Of a DNA stretch of 16,418 nt, positions 6,321 to 13,627 are shown one piece after another. Both the position numbers and the translations under genes were made by a program. The stretch covers positions 7,761 through 24,178 of the forward strand of contig DHIW01000021.1 in assembly GCA_002404015.1 (NCBI GenBank). The letters are read 5' to 3'. Each line of letters opens with the position of its first letter. The first letter of the stretch is position 1. Origin of the DNA: Chloroflexi bacterium UBA4736. GTDB lineage: Bacteria > Chloroflexota > Dormibacteria > Dormibacterales > Dormibacteraceae. The notes beneath the pieces were generated by a model, which was not told the origin of the DNA, made no database searches, and worked only from the letters and a program-made list of their open reading frames with translations.

Positions 6321-7739
6321 GTGGCCATCACGGCGGCCTTCGTCACACCCGTCCAGGACCCGGACTTCTGGTGGCATATCCGGACCGGGCGCTGGATCGT
6401 CGAGCACCGCGCCCTCCCCAGCCACGACCTGTTCACGTACACCGTGCCAGGGCACGCCTGGACCGACCACGAGTACCTCACGGAGGTGCTGATGTGGCTT
6501 GGCTACTCGGCCACCGGGACGATCGGGATCGCGATCGGCTTCGGAATCCTCACCTTCGTGGGCTTCCTGCTGATCCTGGCCGCGTCGCGGCCCGGCCGCC
6601 AGCCCTACGTGATCGTGGGCCTGGGCCTGGCCCTGGGGGCCGCGGCCGGCGGGCCCATCTGGGGTCCGCGGGCCCAGATGATCACGTTCCTGATCGCCTG
6701 CCTCGAGCTCTACTGGCTGCGCGGCTACCTGGCGGGCCGGAGCCGGGCGATCATGTGGTTCCCGCTCGTAATGGCGCTGTGGGCGAACCTGCACGGAGGC
6801 TGGGTCATCGGGTTCGCCTTCCTGGGCGTCGCCTTCGTCTCGGAGGCGCTCAAGTGGCTGGCAGACCGCTCAGACGTAGAGCACCGGATGCGCATGCAGC
6901 GGCTGGCCCTCGTGGGGGTGCTCTCGGTGCTCGCCGTCCTGGCGACGCCGCACGGCCTCAGCCTCTACCTGTATCCCTTCCAGACCCAGGGCAGCGCCGC
7001 TCAGCAGCGCCTCATCGTGGAGTGGTTTTCGCCGGACTTCCATAACAGCAGCCTGCGCCCGTTCGAGGCGATGCTGTTCCTCCTGATCGCGGGCTTCGCC
7101 CTCCGCCGGCCGAGCCTCTACGACATGCTGCTGACCCTGCTCGTGCTGGGCCTGGCGCTGCAGTCGGTGCGGCATGTCGCCCTGTTCGTGGCGGCCACCA
7201 CCCCGATCCTGATCTCCACCTGGTCCGAGGTCTGGCGGGGCGGCTCGGCCCGGCGGGGCTGGCGGCTCGGCTCCTCCCCCACCTCGCGGCTCATGGCCGG
7301 CGTGACGGTGCTGGCGCTGGGGCTGATCGCCGCCCTGGTGTTCTCCAGGATCGGCGGCTCGCTGGCCGACGAGGGCAGCCTGACGGTCCAGACCTACCCG
7401 GTCGGGGCCGCCGACTGGCTGGCCGCGAACCCGGGCGTGGGGACCCACATGTTCAACCAGTACGGTTTCGGGGGCTACCTCGTATACCGGCTCTACCCGG
7501 CCGAGAGCCGGCGGGTGTTCGTCTTCGGCGAGGCGGCTCTGATGGGCGACGAGCTCCTCAACAGCTACGAGGCCGTGCAGTCGCTGCATCCCGACTGGCA
7601 GAAGATCCTCGACAAGTACGGCGTTGACTACGTGGTGGATAACAAGGACGCGGCGCTCTCCAACGTGCTGCGAACCCAGCCGGCCTGGAAGGTCGCCTAC
7701 GAGGACAAGACGGCCGTGATCTTCGTCCGCCAGCCCTGA
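6321..7739 (+). CDS. GT-C-like polytopic membrane protein, possible lipid-linked-sugar glycosyltransferase (start uncertain)
   Basis: This is a multi-spanning membrane protein of about 470-490 residues. Near the N-terminus is DPDFWWHIRTGRWIVEH, an acidic motif in the first outer loop as in GT-C enzymes that use polyprenyl-phosphate sugars. About nine or ten hydrophobic segments follow. A soluble C-terminal domain of about 120 residues begins near YPVGAADWLAANPG and contains FNQYGFGGYLVYRLYP, a feature of many uncharacterised GT-C-like proteins. The start is hard to place. GTG 6321 has GGGAGG seven bases upstream but cuts into the first hydrophobic helix. A CTG at 6273 overlaps the previous stop codon as CTGA and would keep the whole helix (488 residues). 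The ATG at 6117 lies far inside the upstream gene and is unlikely. Substrate and acceptor are unknown. Confidence 0.75.
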   Translation: MAITAAFVTPVQDPDFWWHIRTGRWIVEHRALPSHDLFTYTVPGHAWTDHEYLTEVLMWLGYSATGTIGIAIGFGILTFVGFLLILAASRPGRQPYVIVGLGLALGAAAGGPIWGPRAQMITFLIACLELYWLRGYLAGRSRAIMWFPLVMALWANLHGGWVIGFAFLGVAFVSEALKWLADRSDVEHRMRMQRLALVGVLSVLAVLATPHGLSLYLYPFQTQGSAAQQRLIVEWFSPDFHNSSLRPFEAMLFLLIAGFALRRPSLYDMLLTLLVLGLALQSVRHVALFVAATTPILISTWSEVWRGGSARRGWRLGSSPTSRLMAGVTVLALGLIAALVFSRIGGSLADEGSLTVQTYPVGAADWLAANPGVGTHMFNQYGFGGYLVYRLYPAESRRVFVFGEAALMGDELLNSYEAVQSLHPDWQKILDKYGVDYVVDNKDAALSNVLRTQPAWKVAYEDKTAVIFVRQP

Positions 7740-7746
7740 TCGGTCG

Positions 7747-9354
7747 CTACCTCAGCTTCCAGATCTTCACGCCCGGGGCCGTGAAAGCGGGGGCGCCCAG
7801 GCCGCTCGGCTCCGTGGGGCCGAACTCGTCCGACCAGAAGACGTAGCGCATCCCCGCTCCGCTCGCGAACGAGCCGGCGTCCTCCGTACCGTTCAGCAGC
7901 CGCTTGGCCCGCTTCGCCTTGTCGAAGTAGTTGTAGGTCTCGCTGTACTGGCCGACGTAGACGGTGTCCGGGCTGTAGGCCGGCACGTAGAGGCCCATCC
8001 GCGCGCTCGAGAGAACCACCCCCGCCGGCTCTCCACCCAGCCACTGCAGGCCCTGGTACTCCCCCCGCGTGATGCTGTACTGGGGGTTGGCGGCGTAGAC
8101 CATGGGCGAGACCAGCAGGAAGACGCTCCCGATCGTGGTGACCGCGACGAACGCGAAGGGCACCAGCCGCTTCAGCCGGAGTGAGCGCAGCCGGGGCACC
8201 ATCTGCTCGTACATCCCCAGCGCGGCCAGGCAGGCCAGGGGCAGGAAGACCCCGTCGAAGAAGCGCCGCCGCAGGTTCCCGGCGGGGTTGGGGAACCAGA
8301 GGATATACACCAGCAGCAGCAGCCAGGAGACCAGGAAGATGTCACCTCGAGAGCGGCGGCGCCAGACGCCGGGCAGCGCCAATAGGGCCAGCACCAGCGT
8401 GGGCGCCAGGGCCAGGCCCAGGCTGAGCCCGTCCGGGGGCAGGTTGTTCCGCCACTGGGCGCTCCAGCGCAGCACCTCTGGGCTGACCAGCGACTCGTAG
8501 TAGGAGTAGGCGACGTAGGGGCCCGCGATCGCGAAGGCCAGCGCGGCCGCCGCGTAGCCCCGCGGGGAGACCGGCCGCACCAGCAGCGCGATGGCGGTAG
8601 CGGCTCCCAGCAGGAGCGGCATCTGGGCGTGGATCGTCGACTCGCCCAGCCAGGCCAGGCCGGCCAGCGCCCCCAGCCGGAGGCTGCCCCGCTCCGCCGC
8701 CTTGAGCGTGAGCACACAGGCGATCGCCTGGAACGCGGCCGCCCAGACGAAATGGGGCAGCGCCAGGATCGAGTACCAGGCGCTGAGCTCCGGCATCCTG
8801 AGATCGAGGATGTCCGTCTGCTGGCCGAAGACGACTGGGTGCCCGAGCAGCCCGATCACGTAGCCGAGCCCCAGGCCGAGGCTCAGGAGCACGATCCCGA
8901 AGCGCCGGGCCGTCGGGTCCGCGACGAAGTGCTTGATGAAGACCCAGCCCCAACCCAGCAGCGCGAACGCCCCCAGGACCCGAAACAGGTGGAACGTGAA
9001 CAGCAGCGGCAGGCGGAAGAGCGCCGACAGCTTCCCGAGCAGGATCCAGAAGACAAAGAAATAAGCTCCCGGACCGGTCTCGGCCGTGTAGCGGTTGACC
9101 CAGATCCAGTTCCCCTCCCAGCCCTGGCGCATCTTGGCGAGGTAGGTGTTGGCGTCGTCGCCCAGGAAGAAGAAGCCCATGAAGACGCGGTCGTGGGGCG
9201 GGAAGTTGAACGCGTAGAGGTAGGGCACCAGGCTGAGGACGGAGAGGGCCAGGGCCAGCCCCAGCGGGAGGCCCCAGCCACCGAGCCGGCCGAGGCCGCC
9301 CACCGCTGCCGCGCGGGCCGCCGGCGCCCCGATCGGGCTGTCCCCTACGGCCAT
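7747..9354 (-). CDS. GT-C-like polytopic membrane protein, probable polyprenyl-phosphate-sugar-dependent glycosyltransferase
   Basis: The 535-residue protein has about eleven hydrophobic segments, the first at about 28-50. The first outer loop carries FFLGDDANTYLAKMRQGW (62-79); the D66-D67 pair is in the place of the catalytic acidic residues of GT-C enzymes. STIHAQMP at 239-246 and RRRFFDGVFLPL at 362-373 are other conserved-looking stretches. A short soluble C-terminal domain (about 425-535) contains a GVVLSSARMGLYVPAYSPDTVYVG segment. It is the last gene of a four-gene operon and its ATG lies inside the end of the Dpm1-like gene (10-base overlap), so it probably uses the lipid-linked sugar those enzymes make. 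Its stop is seven bases from the stop of the converging plus-strand GT-C gene. Exact linkage and acceptor cannot be told. Confidence 0.78.
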   Translation of the reverse strand: MAVGDSPIGAPAARAAAVGGLGRLGGWGLPLGLALALSVLSLVPYLYAFNFPPHDRVFMGFFFLGDDANTYLAKMRQGWEGNWIWVNRYTAETGPGAYFFVFWILLGKLSALFRLPLLFTFHLFRVLGAFALLGWGWVFIKHFVADPTARRFGIVLLSLGLGLGYVIGLLGHPVVFGQQTDILDLRMPELSAWYSILALPHFVWAAAFQAIACVLTLKAAERGSLRLGALAGLAWLGESTIHAQMPLLLGAATAIALLVRPVSPRGYAAAALAFAIAGPYVAYSYYESLVSPEVLRWSAQWRNNLPPDGLSLGLALAPTLVLALLALPGVWRRRSRGDIFLVSWLLLLVYILWFPNPAGNLRRRFFDGVFLPLACLAALGMYEQMVPRLRSLRLKRLVPFAFVAVTTIGSVFLLVSPMVYAANPQYSITRGEYQGLQWLGGEPAGVVLSSARMGLYVPAYSPDTVYVGQYSETYNYFDKAKRAKRLLNGTEDAGSFASGAGMRYVFWSDEFGPTEPSGLGAPAFTAPGVKIWKLR

Positions 9355-10052
9355 GGCGCGAACCTCAGGCGGAGCACGTTGAGGATCGCCTTGCGGACCT
9401 CGCCCTCGGACACCTTGGACCGGCCGAGGACGCGATCCTCGAAGCGGATCGGCACCTCGCGGATGGGAAACCCGAGGCGGGCGCAGCGGTAGACCATCTC
9501 GATCTGAAACGAGTATCCCTGGGAAACCACCCGATCGAGACCGATCGCGGCCACGACCCTGGCGGTGTAGCAGCGGTAGCCGGACGTGCAGTCGTGGATG
9601 CGCAGGCCCAGAACCAACCTGGTGTACAGGTTGGCGGCCCAGGACAGCAGCCAGCGCGAGGCACCCCAGCCCACGATCGACCCGCCCGGGATGTAGCGAG
9701 ATCCGATGGCCATGCCCCCGGAATCGCGGGCCGCCTCGATGATCGGGTCGAGGTGCTCGGGAAGGTGGGACCCGTCGGCGTCCATCTCCACCAGCAGCCC
9801 GAAGTCACGCGCCAGGGCCCACGCGAACCCGGCCGTGTAGGCGCTTCCCAGGCCGAGCTTGCCGGCCCGGTGCAGCACTGAGACGCAGGGGTCGGCCGCG
9901 CTCAGCCTGTCCGCCAGCTCCCCGGTGCCGTCGGGCGAGGCGTCGTCCACCACCAGGACCTCGTGGCCGAGTTCTCGCACGCCGGCCACCACCGCCTCCA
10001 GGCTCTGCCGCTCGTTGTAGGTCGGGAGCACGACCAGCGCCCGATCGGTCAC
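9345..10052 (-). CDS. Dpm1-like GT2: polyprenyl-phosphate mannose synthase type
   Basis: The 235-residue cytosolic GT2 enzyme shows the GT-A fold motifs of dolichol/polyprenyl-phosphate mannosyltransferases. PTYNER is at 10-15, VVDDASPDGT at 34-43, the metal-binding DADGSH at 91-96, IGSRYIPGGS at 116-125, DCTSGYRCY at 154-162 and GRSKVS at 210-215. It is expected to transfer a sugar, most likely mannose from GDP-mannose, to polyprenyl phosphate at the inner membrane face. It lacks the C-terminal membrane or GtrA-like domain found in some relatives. The start is GTG, sharing bases with the stop of the upstream GT2 (GTGA, 4-base overlap). Its own end overlaps the GT-C start by 10 bases. This tight coupling supports one pathway. 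Sugar specificity is inferred from family similarity. Confidence 0.9.
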   Translation of the reverse strand: MTDRALVVLPTYNERQSLEAVVAGVRELGHEVLVVDDASPDGTGELADRLSAADPCVSVLHRAGKLGLGSAYTAGFAWALARDFGLLVEMDADGSHLPEHLDPIIEAARDSGGMAIGSRYIPGGSIVGWGASRWLLSWAANLYTRLVLGLRIHDCTSGYRCYTARVVAAIGLDRVVSQGYSFQIEMVYRCARLGFPIREVPIRFEDRVLGRSKVSEGEVRKAILNVLRLRFAPWP

Positions 10053-10765
10053 CGGGAGCGCAGCCGGAGCCGGATTACGTGGACCAGCATCTCCCAGGAG
10101 TCACTGACCGGCGAGACCCGGCTGGAGGCGGAGTTGATCCAGCGCACCGGTACCTCCGCGATCTGGTAGCCGGCCCGCTTGGCCCGGAAGAGTACGTCGA
10201 AGTCGTAGCCGAAGCCGTCCGTTCGAAGTCCTCCGAACAGCTCGCGGGCGGCCTCGCCCCGAAAGAGCTTGAAGCCGCACTGCGTGTCCCAGAGCCCCGG
10301 CAGCAGCACCGCCTGCACGATCAGGTTGAAACCCTTTCCCATCAGGACCCGATAGATCGGCTGCGAGACCTCGACGCGGGAGCCGCGCAGGGCCCGTGAG
10401 CCGATCGCGACGTCGGCGCCGGCGTCGATGGCGGCCTGCAGCTTTGGCAGCTCGTCGATCGGCGTCGAGAAATCGGCGTCGGTGATCAGGACCAGCTCTC
10501 CCCGCGAGGCCGCCACCCCCTCCGCCAGGGCCCGGCCCTTGCCCCGATTGGGCTTCAGGGCGACTACGCGGACGGGGGACCGCTCGCTCTCGGCCCGGCG
10601 CATGACCTGGAGGGTGTCGTCCGTGCTGCCGTCGTCCACCACGATCAGCTCGTACTCGCAGCCCAGGCTCTCGAGATACGGAAGCGCCGCCTCCAGCGAG
10701 GCCGGGAGGCGGTCCTGCTCGTTGAACGCAGGCACCACGACGCTGAGGCGGGGATTGGCGGCCAC
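10049..10765 (-). CDS. Alg5/DPG-synthase-like GT2: polyprenyl-phosphate glucosyltransferase type
   Basis: The 238-residue GT2 enzyme has VVVPAFNEQDRL at 9-20, VVDDGSTDDT at 42-51, PNRGKGRAL at 72-80, the metal-binding TDADFSTP at 95-102, GSRALRGS at 122-129 and DTQCGFKLFRGEAA at 160-173. This combination (NRGKG, DADFSTP, DTQCGFK) is typical of dolichyl-phosphate beta-glucosyltransferase relatives rather than of mannose synthases. The predicted product is polyprenyl-phosphate glucose or a related hexose. No membrane helix is evident. The start is GTG, 15 bases after the WecG-like stop. No strong ribosome site is seen. Together with the downstream Dpm1-like enzyme, the operon would supply two different lipid-phosphate sugars. 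The exact sugar is not provable from sequence. Confidence 0.85.
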   Translation of the reverse strand: MAANPRLSVVVPAFNEQDRLPASLEAALPYLESLGCEYELIVVDDGSTDDTLQVMRRAESERSPVRVVALKPNRGKGRALAEGVAASRGELVLITDADFSTPIDELPKLQAAIDAGADVAIGSRALRGSRVEVSQPIYRVLMGKGFNLIVQAVLLPGLWDTQCGFKLFRGEAARELFGGLRTDGFGYDFDVLFRAKRAGYQIAEVPVRWINSASSRVSPVSDSWEMLVHVIRLRLRSR

Positions 10766-10780
10766 GGCGCCAAATGCTAA

Positions 10781-11509
10781 CTACCCGTGCCGTATCACCT
10801 GGTAGGCATAACGCGGAAGCACAGCCATCCGGCGGACGCGCCAGGGCTGGCGAGCCAGCCGGTACAGCCACTCCAGGTGCGCACGCCGCATCCAGCGCGG
10901 CGCCCGCCGCACCCGGCCAGCGAGGAAGTCGAAGGCTCCGCCGACTCCGATCGCCACCGGGGCCTGGAGGTTTTCCAGGTTGCGGGCGATCCAGAGCTCC
11001 TGCTGAGGCGCTCCGTAGGCGACCAGCAGGATATCCGGGCGGGCGCCGGCGATCAGCCGCAGCGACTCCGCGTCGTCCTCGGGGCGCGGCGATCCCGGGT
11101 GGACCCCGACCACCGCCAGGCCCGGGTTGGCCTGCTTCAGCCGGCGGGCGGCCTCGGCGGCCACCCCTGGGCGCGCGCCCAGGAAGAACAGGCGCAGGCG
11201 CTTGGCGCCGGCGACCTCGGCCAGCCGCGGCACCAGGTCGCTGCCCGCCACCCGGTCGCGCAGCCCGCAGCCCTGGCGGCGCGCGGCCCACAGCACTCCA
11301 GCACCGTCGGCGAGGCAGAGCGCCGCCGAGTCGAGCACCTCATGGAAGGCGGCATCGGCGCGGGCGAGCATCACGAACTCCGGGTTCACGGTGACGACCA
11401 GGCGGCAGGGCCGGCGCTCGGCGACGAAGCGCTCGATCTCGGCCAGCGCCTCCTCCATTTCCACGCAGTCGACCCGTACGCCCAGGATGCGCGCGCTCCG
11501 CATATGCAT
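10781..11509 (-). CDS. WecG/TagA/CpsF family (GT26) glycosyltransferase
   Basis: The 242-residue protein is a full-length GT26 member. Conserved features are VTVNPEFVMLARAD at 39-52 (T40 and N42), LADGAGVLWAAR at 66-77 with D68 in the place of the catalytic Asp, PDILLVAYGAPQQELWI at 158-174 and GVGGAFDFLAG at 188-198. The C-terminal basic/aromatic tail RRAPRWMRRAHLEWLYRLARQ lies at 201-221 and helps membrane contact in this family. These enzymes add the second sugar (ManNAc or ManNAcA in characterised cases) to an undecaprenyl-diphosphate-linked primer for teichoic acid or surface polysaccharide. It leads the minus-strand operon. Two in-frame ATGs (11509, 11503) sit in a 12-bp palindrome and neither has a ribosome site. 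The divergent gene starts ten bases away. Confidence 0.92.
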   Translation of the reverse strand: MHMRSARILGVRVDCVEMEEALAEIERFVAERRPCRLVVTVNPEFVMLARADAAFHEVLDSAALCLADGAGVLWAARRQGCGLRDRVAGSDLVPRLAEVAGAKRLRLFFLGARPGVAAEAARRLKQANPGLAVVGVHPGSPRPEDDAESLRLIAGARPDILLVAYGAPQQELWIARNLENLQAPVAIGVGGAFDFLAGRVRRAPRWMRRAHLEWLYRLARQPWRVRRMAVLPRYAYQVIRHG

Positions 11510-11512
11510 ATG
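11501..11512. promoter_or_regulatory. Perfect 12-bp AT-rich palindrome at a divergent gene start
   Basis: CATATGCATATG is its own reverse complement. It contains both candidate ATG starts of the GT26 gene and lies eight bases before the GTG of the divergent glycosyltransferase. The overlapping TATGAT (11509-11514, plus strand) matches five of six bases of a -10 box and would start transcription at about the GTG itself, giving a leaderless message. It could be a shared promoter core or operator. Confidence 0.4.
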
Positions 11513-11519
11513 ATCGGCC

Positions 11520-12386
11520 GTGTCCCAGCGCCTGAAGGTCCACGCGGTCCGTGGCGACCTCGCCGGCTCGCAAGCGGCCTATGCCGACGCGCTGCTCGAC
11601 CTGGTGCTCGACGACGAGCGCCTGGAGCTGGTGGAGCGCCTTGCGGGCGCCTCGGTGCTGCTGTGCCTCGATGGCAGGCCGCGGCCGCGCCCCGGCCTGC
11701 GCGTCGTGACAGTCGTCCACGACCTCGGCCACCTGCTGGCCCGGGGCGCCTACGGACGATGGGAGTGGCTGCGCCAGAACTGGCGGGTCGCCTCCGCGGT
11801 CCGCCGGTCCGACCACCTTGTGGCGCCCTCAGGAGCGGTCGAGTTCGGGCTCGAGCGCTATCTCGGGGTCCCCGCCAGGCGGATCAGCGCCGTCCCCGTG
11901 CTCCCGGCCGTCCGCCGGGCGTCCCGGCAGGAGGTCGCGGAGCTGCGGGAGCGGCGCGGGCTGCCGGAGCGCTATCTGCTCCTGGCCGGCTATCGACACA
12001 GCCTCAGCCTGCCTCCGACCGAGCTCCCGCTGGTGCCGGTCGGGCCGGCCGATCGAGCCGACCTGGCGCCGCTCCTCAGCGGCGCGATCGCCTGGCTGAA
12101 CCCGAGCGTGTACGAAGGCTCAGGGCTGGGCGCCCTCGAGGCGATGGCGTGCGGGACGCCGCCGCTGGTGGCCTCAACCGGGGCTCTGCCTCACGCCGTC
12201 GGTGCGGCCGGCTTGATCCTCAGTCCCAGCGACCCTGCCGAATGGGCGGCAGCGGTTGACGGCGTGGTCGCGGACCGGGAGCTGCGCGCCAGCCTCGTGG
12301 TCAACGGCCTCAAGGCGGTGGCCGAGCTCAGGGCAGCAGGCCCTCCACGGGCAGCGCTGTACCAGGCCCTGACTGGGGGTAGGTGA
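11520..12386 (+). CDS. Compact GT-B family-4-like glycosyltransferase lacking the usual donor-phosphate motif
   Basis: The 288-residue protein is a shortened member of glycosyltransferase family 4. VTVVHDLGHLL at 63-73 corresponds to the VHDL motif of its two neighbours in the window. NPSVYEGSGLGALEAMACGTPPL at 194-216 carries the EX7E motif (E199, E207). The stretch where relatives have VGTxEPRKN followed by about 35-40 residues is reduced to LAGYRHSLSLPPTELPLVPVG (154-174), so the Arg/Lys pair that binds the donor diphosphate is missing. Reading is continuous, with no sign of a frameshift. The protein may be inactive, use a different donor or act with another subunit. GTG 11520 has no ribosome site. 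Its 3' end overlaps the converging deacetylase gene by 59 bases. Confidence 0.75.
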   Translation: MSQRLKVHAVRGDLAGSQAAYADALLDLVLDDERLELVERLAGASVLLCLDGRPRPRPGLRVVTVVHDLGHLLARGAYGRWEWLRQNWRVASAVRRSDHLVAPSGAVEFGLERYLGVPARRISAVPVLPAVRRASRQEVAELRERRGLPERYLLLAGYRHSLSLPPTELPLVPVGPADRADLAPLLSGAIAWLNPSVYEGSGLGALEAMACGTPPLVASTGALPHAVGAAGLILSPSDPAEWAAAVDGVVADRELRASLVVNGLKAVAELRAAGPPRAALYQALTGGR

Positions 12387-13407
12387 GGGGAAACACCATT
12401 TTCGGGCGGGGGGTCCTGGGGGCCAGATCGGGGAGAAGCACGCCGCTGGCCATGACGTCCGGCTCCACCGCTGCCAGGTCCGCCGCGAAACGGTCCAGCC
12501 GCTCACCGCCGCCCACCCTCACCCGACCCCAGAGGAAGCGGTCCGTCTGGGAGTGCACGTTGCCGGGTGCCGTCGTGGTCGCGGTCTGGTACCCGGCCGC
12601 GGCGACCGCGGCCGCCACTCGCGGGGTCACGGCTCCCGAGGGGTAGCAGAAGTCCAGGACCGGGTGCCCGACAAGGGCCTCCAGGGAAGCCTTGCTCTCC
12701 TGCAGCTGGCGGCCCAGCTCCTGCGCGGAGGTCTTGGTCAGGTCCGCATGGCTCACCGTGTGCGAGGCGATCTGGATGCCGTTCAAGTCCATCTCCTGGA
12801 CCTGCTCCGCACTCACGCTGCTGGGGGAGCCGATGAAGCCCGACACGATGTAGGCCACGGCCTTGAACCGGTGCGCCTTGAGAACTGGGAAGGCCGCCGT
12901 GTAGATGTCGCGGTAGCCGTCGTCGAACGTCAGGATCACGGGCCGGGGCGGCAGCCCGTGACGGCCCTGCAGGTAGCCGCGCAGGTCGTCGAAGTTGATC
13001 GGCTGGTAGGCGTTGGCGGCCAGCCAGTCCATCTGGGCCCGGAAGTCCTCCGGCGCCACCGAGAGGTTGAAGCCGAGCCCGTCGCGGGGATCCGGGTTGA
13101 TCCGGATGTAGTGATACATGAGGATGGGGACCCGCACCGCGGCCCGGCCGGGCGGGATCACCGCGGCCGGTCCGGCCGCGATCGCCTGTTGCACGGTGGC
13201 ACCGGCCGGCACCGGGGCGCGATGGGCGCCTTCGTGCGGATCGGCTCCGGGACGGCCCACGTTGATCACCGCTTCGGGCTGCGTCGAAACGGGCGTGCTG
13301 TGCGAAGTCCCCGCCGCCTGGTACGTGGCCAGGACTGCCAGGACGACCAATGCTCCCGCTCCCGCCCGCCCTAGGTGGGGGCGCTTTGGCATCTCTCTCC
13401 GGCGCAT
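12328..13407 (-). CDS. Membrane-anchored polysaccharide deacetylase (NodB homology domain, CE4)
   Basis: The 359-residue protein has a basic N-terminus, a membrane anchor or signal (about 15-32) and a Pro/Ala-rich linker (about 35-90), then a NodB domain from PILMYHYIRINPDPRDG (94-110) on. The metal and catalytic motifs are TFDDGY at 160-165 (D162, D163) and HTVSH at 216-220 (H216, H220). FCYPSG at 253-258 is the third motif in the form seen in PgaB/YadE-like deacetylases. It should remove acetyl groups from a cell-surface glycan outside the membrane; the substrate may be the polysaccharide built by the neighbouring glycosyltransferases. ATG 13407 is used here; ATG 13392 with GGAGAG close by is an alternative that loses five residues. 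The tail after 330 is Pro-rich and overlaps the converging gene. Confidence 0.88.
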   Translation of the reverse strand: MRRREMPKRPHLGRAGAGALVVLAVLATYQAAGTSHSTPVSTQPEAVINVGRPGADPHEGAHRAPVPAGATVQQAIAAGPAAVIPPGRAAVRVPILMYHYIRINPDPRDGLGFNLSVAPEDFRAQMDWLAANAYQPINFDDLRGYLQGRHGLPPRPVILTFDDGYRDIYTAAFPVLKAHRFKAVAYIVSGFIGSPSSVSAEQVQEMDLNGIQIASHTVSHADLTKTSAQELGRQLQESKASLEALVGHPVLDFCYPSGAVTPRVAAAVAAAGYQTATTTAPGNVHSQTDRFLWGRVRVGGGERLDRFAADLAAVEPDVMASGVLLPDLAPRTPRPKMVFPLTYPQSGPGTALPVEGLLP

Positions 13408-13445
13408 AGCGTACGGGAGATCGGGGAGACTGGCCAGAGCAGGGT

Positions 13446-13610
13446 GCTGAAAAAGGTCGGCGAGGGATTCGGTGGCCAGGTGGCCCAGATCCTAGGCGAC
13501 TCCGAGAACCGGAGCAAAGCGTATTGGAGATACGCGTCGCGAGGATCGCAGGAGTCAACGACGGAGATGGGTCGCCTGGGCGCCGAAGCACCGTCGATTC
13601 CTTTTTCAGC
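13446..13610. repeat. 11-bp perfect inverted repeat flanking a foldable intergenic segment
   Basis: GCTGAAAAAGG (13446-13456) is matched by CCTTTTTCAGC (13600-13610). Between the arms, CCTAGGCGAC (13491-13500) can pair with GTCGCCTGGG (13571-13580) with one U-G pair. Short hairpins lie inside, for example GCGTAT (13519-13524) with ATACGC (13530-13535). The 220-base gap 13408-13627 between the deacetylase and the next gene holds nothing else I recognise. A structured leader RNA for the downstream gene is possible, but chance pairing in GC-rich DNA is a real alternative. Confidence 0.3.
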
Positions 13611-13627
13611 GGCCTGCTAGACAAATC

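Noticed and set aside
10787..12259. 490-aa plus-strand open frame and the 396-aa minus-strand frame at 10101-11291
   Set aside because: Both lie over GT26, GT2 or GT4 genes in other frames; the real genes have clear motifs and the shadows do not.
13571..13585. CGCCTGGGC in the 220-base gap, similar to the 3' core of the ZTP riboswitch
   Set aside because: The 5' half of that riboswitch is absent and the neighbouring genes are not purine or folate genes.
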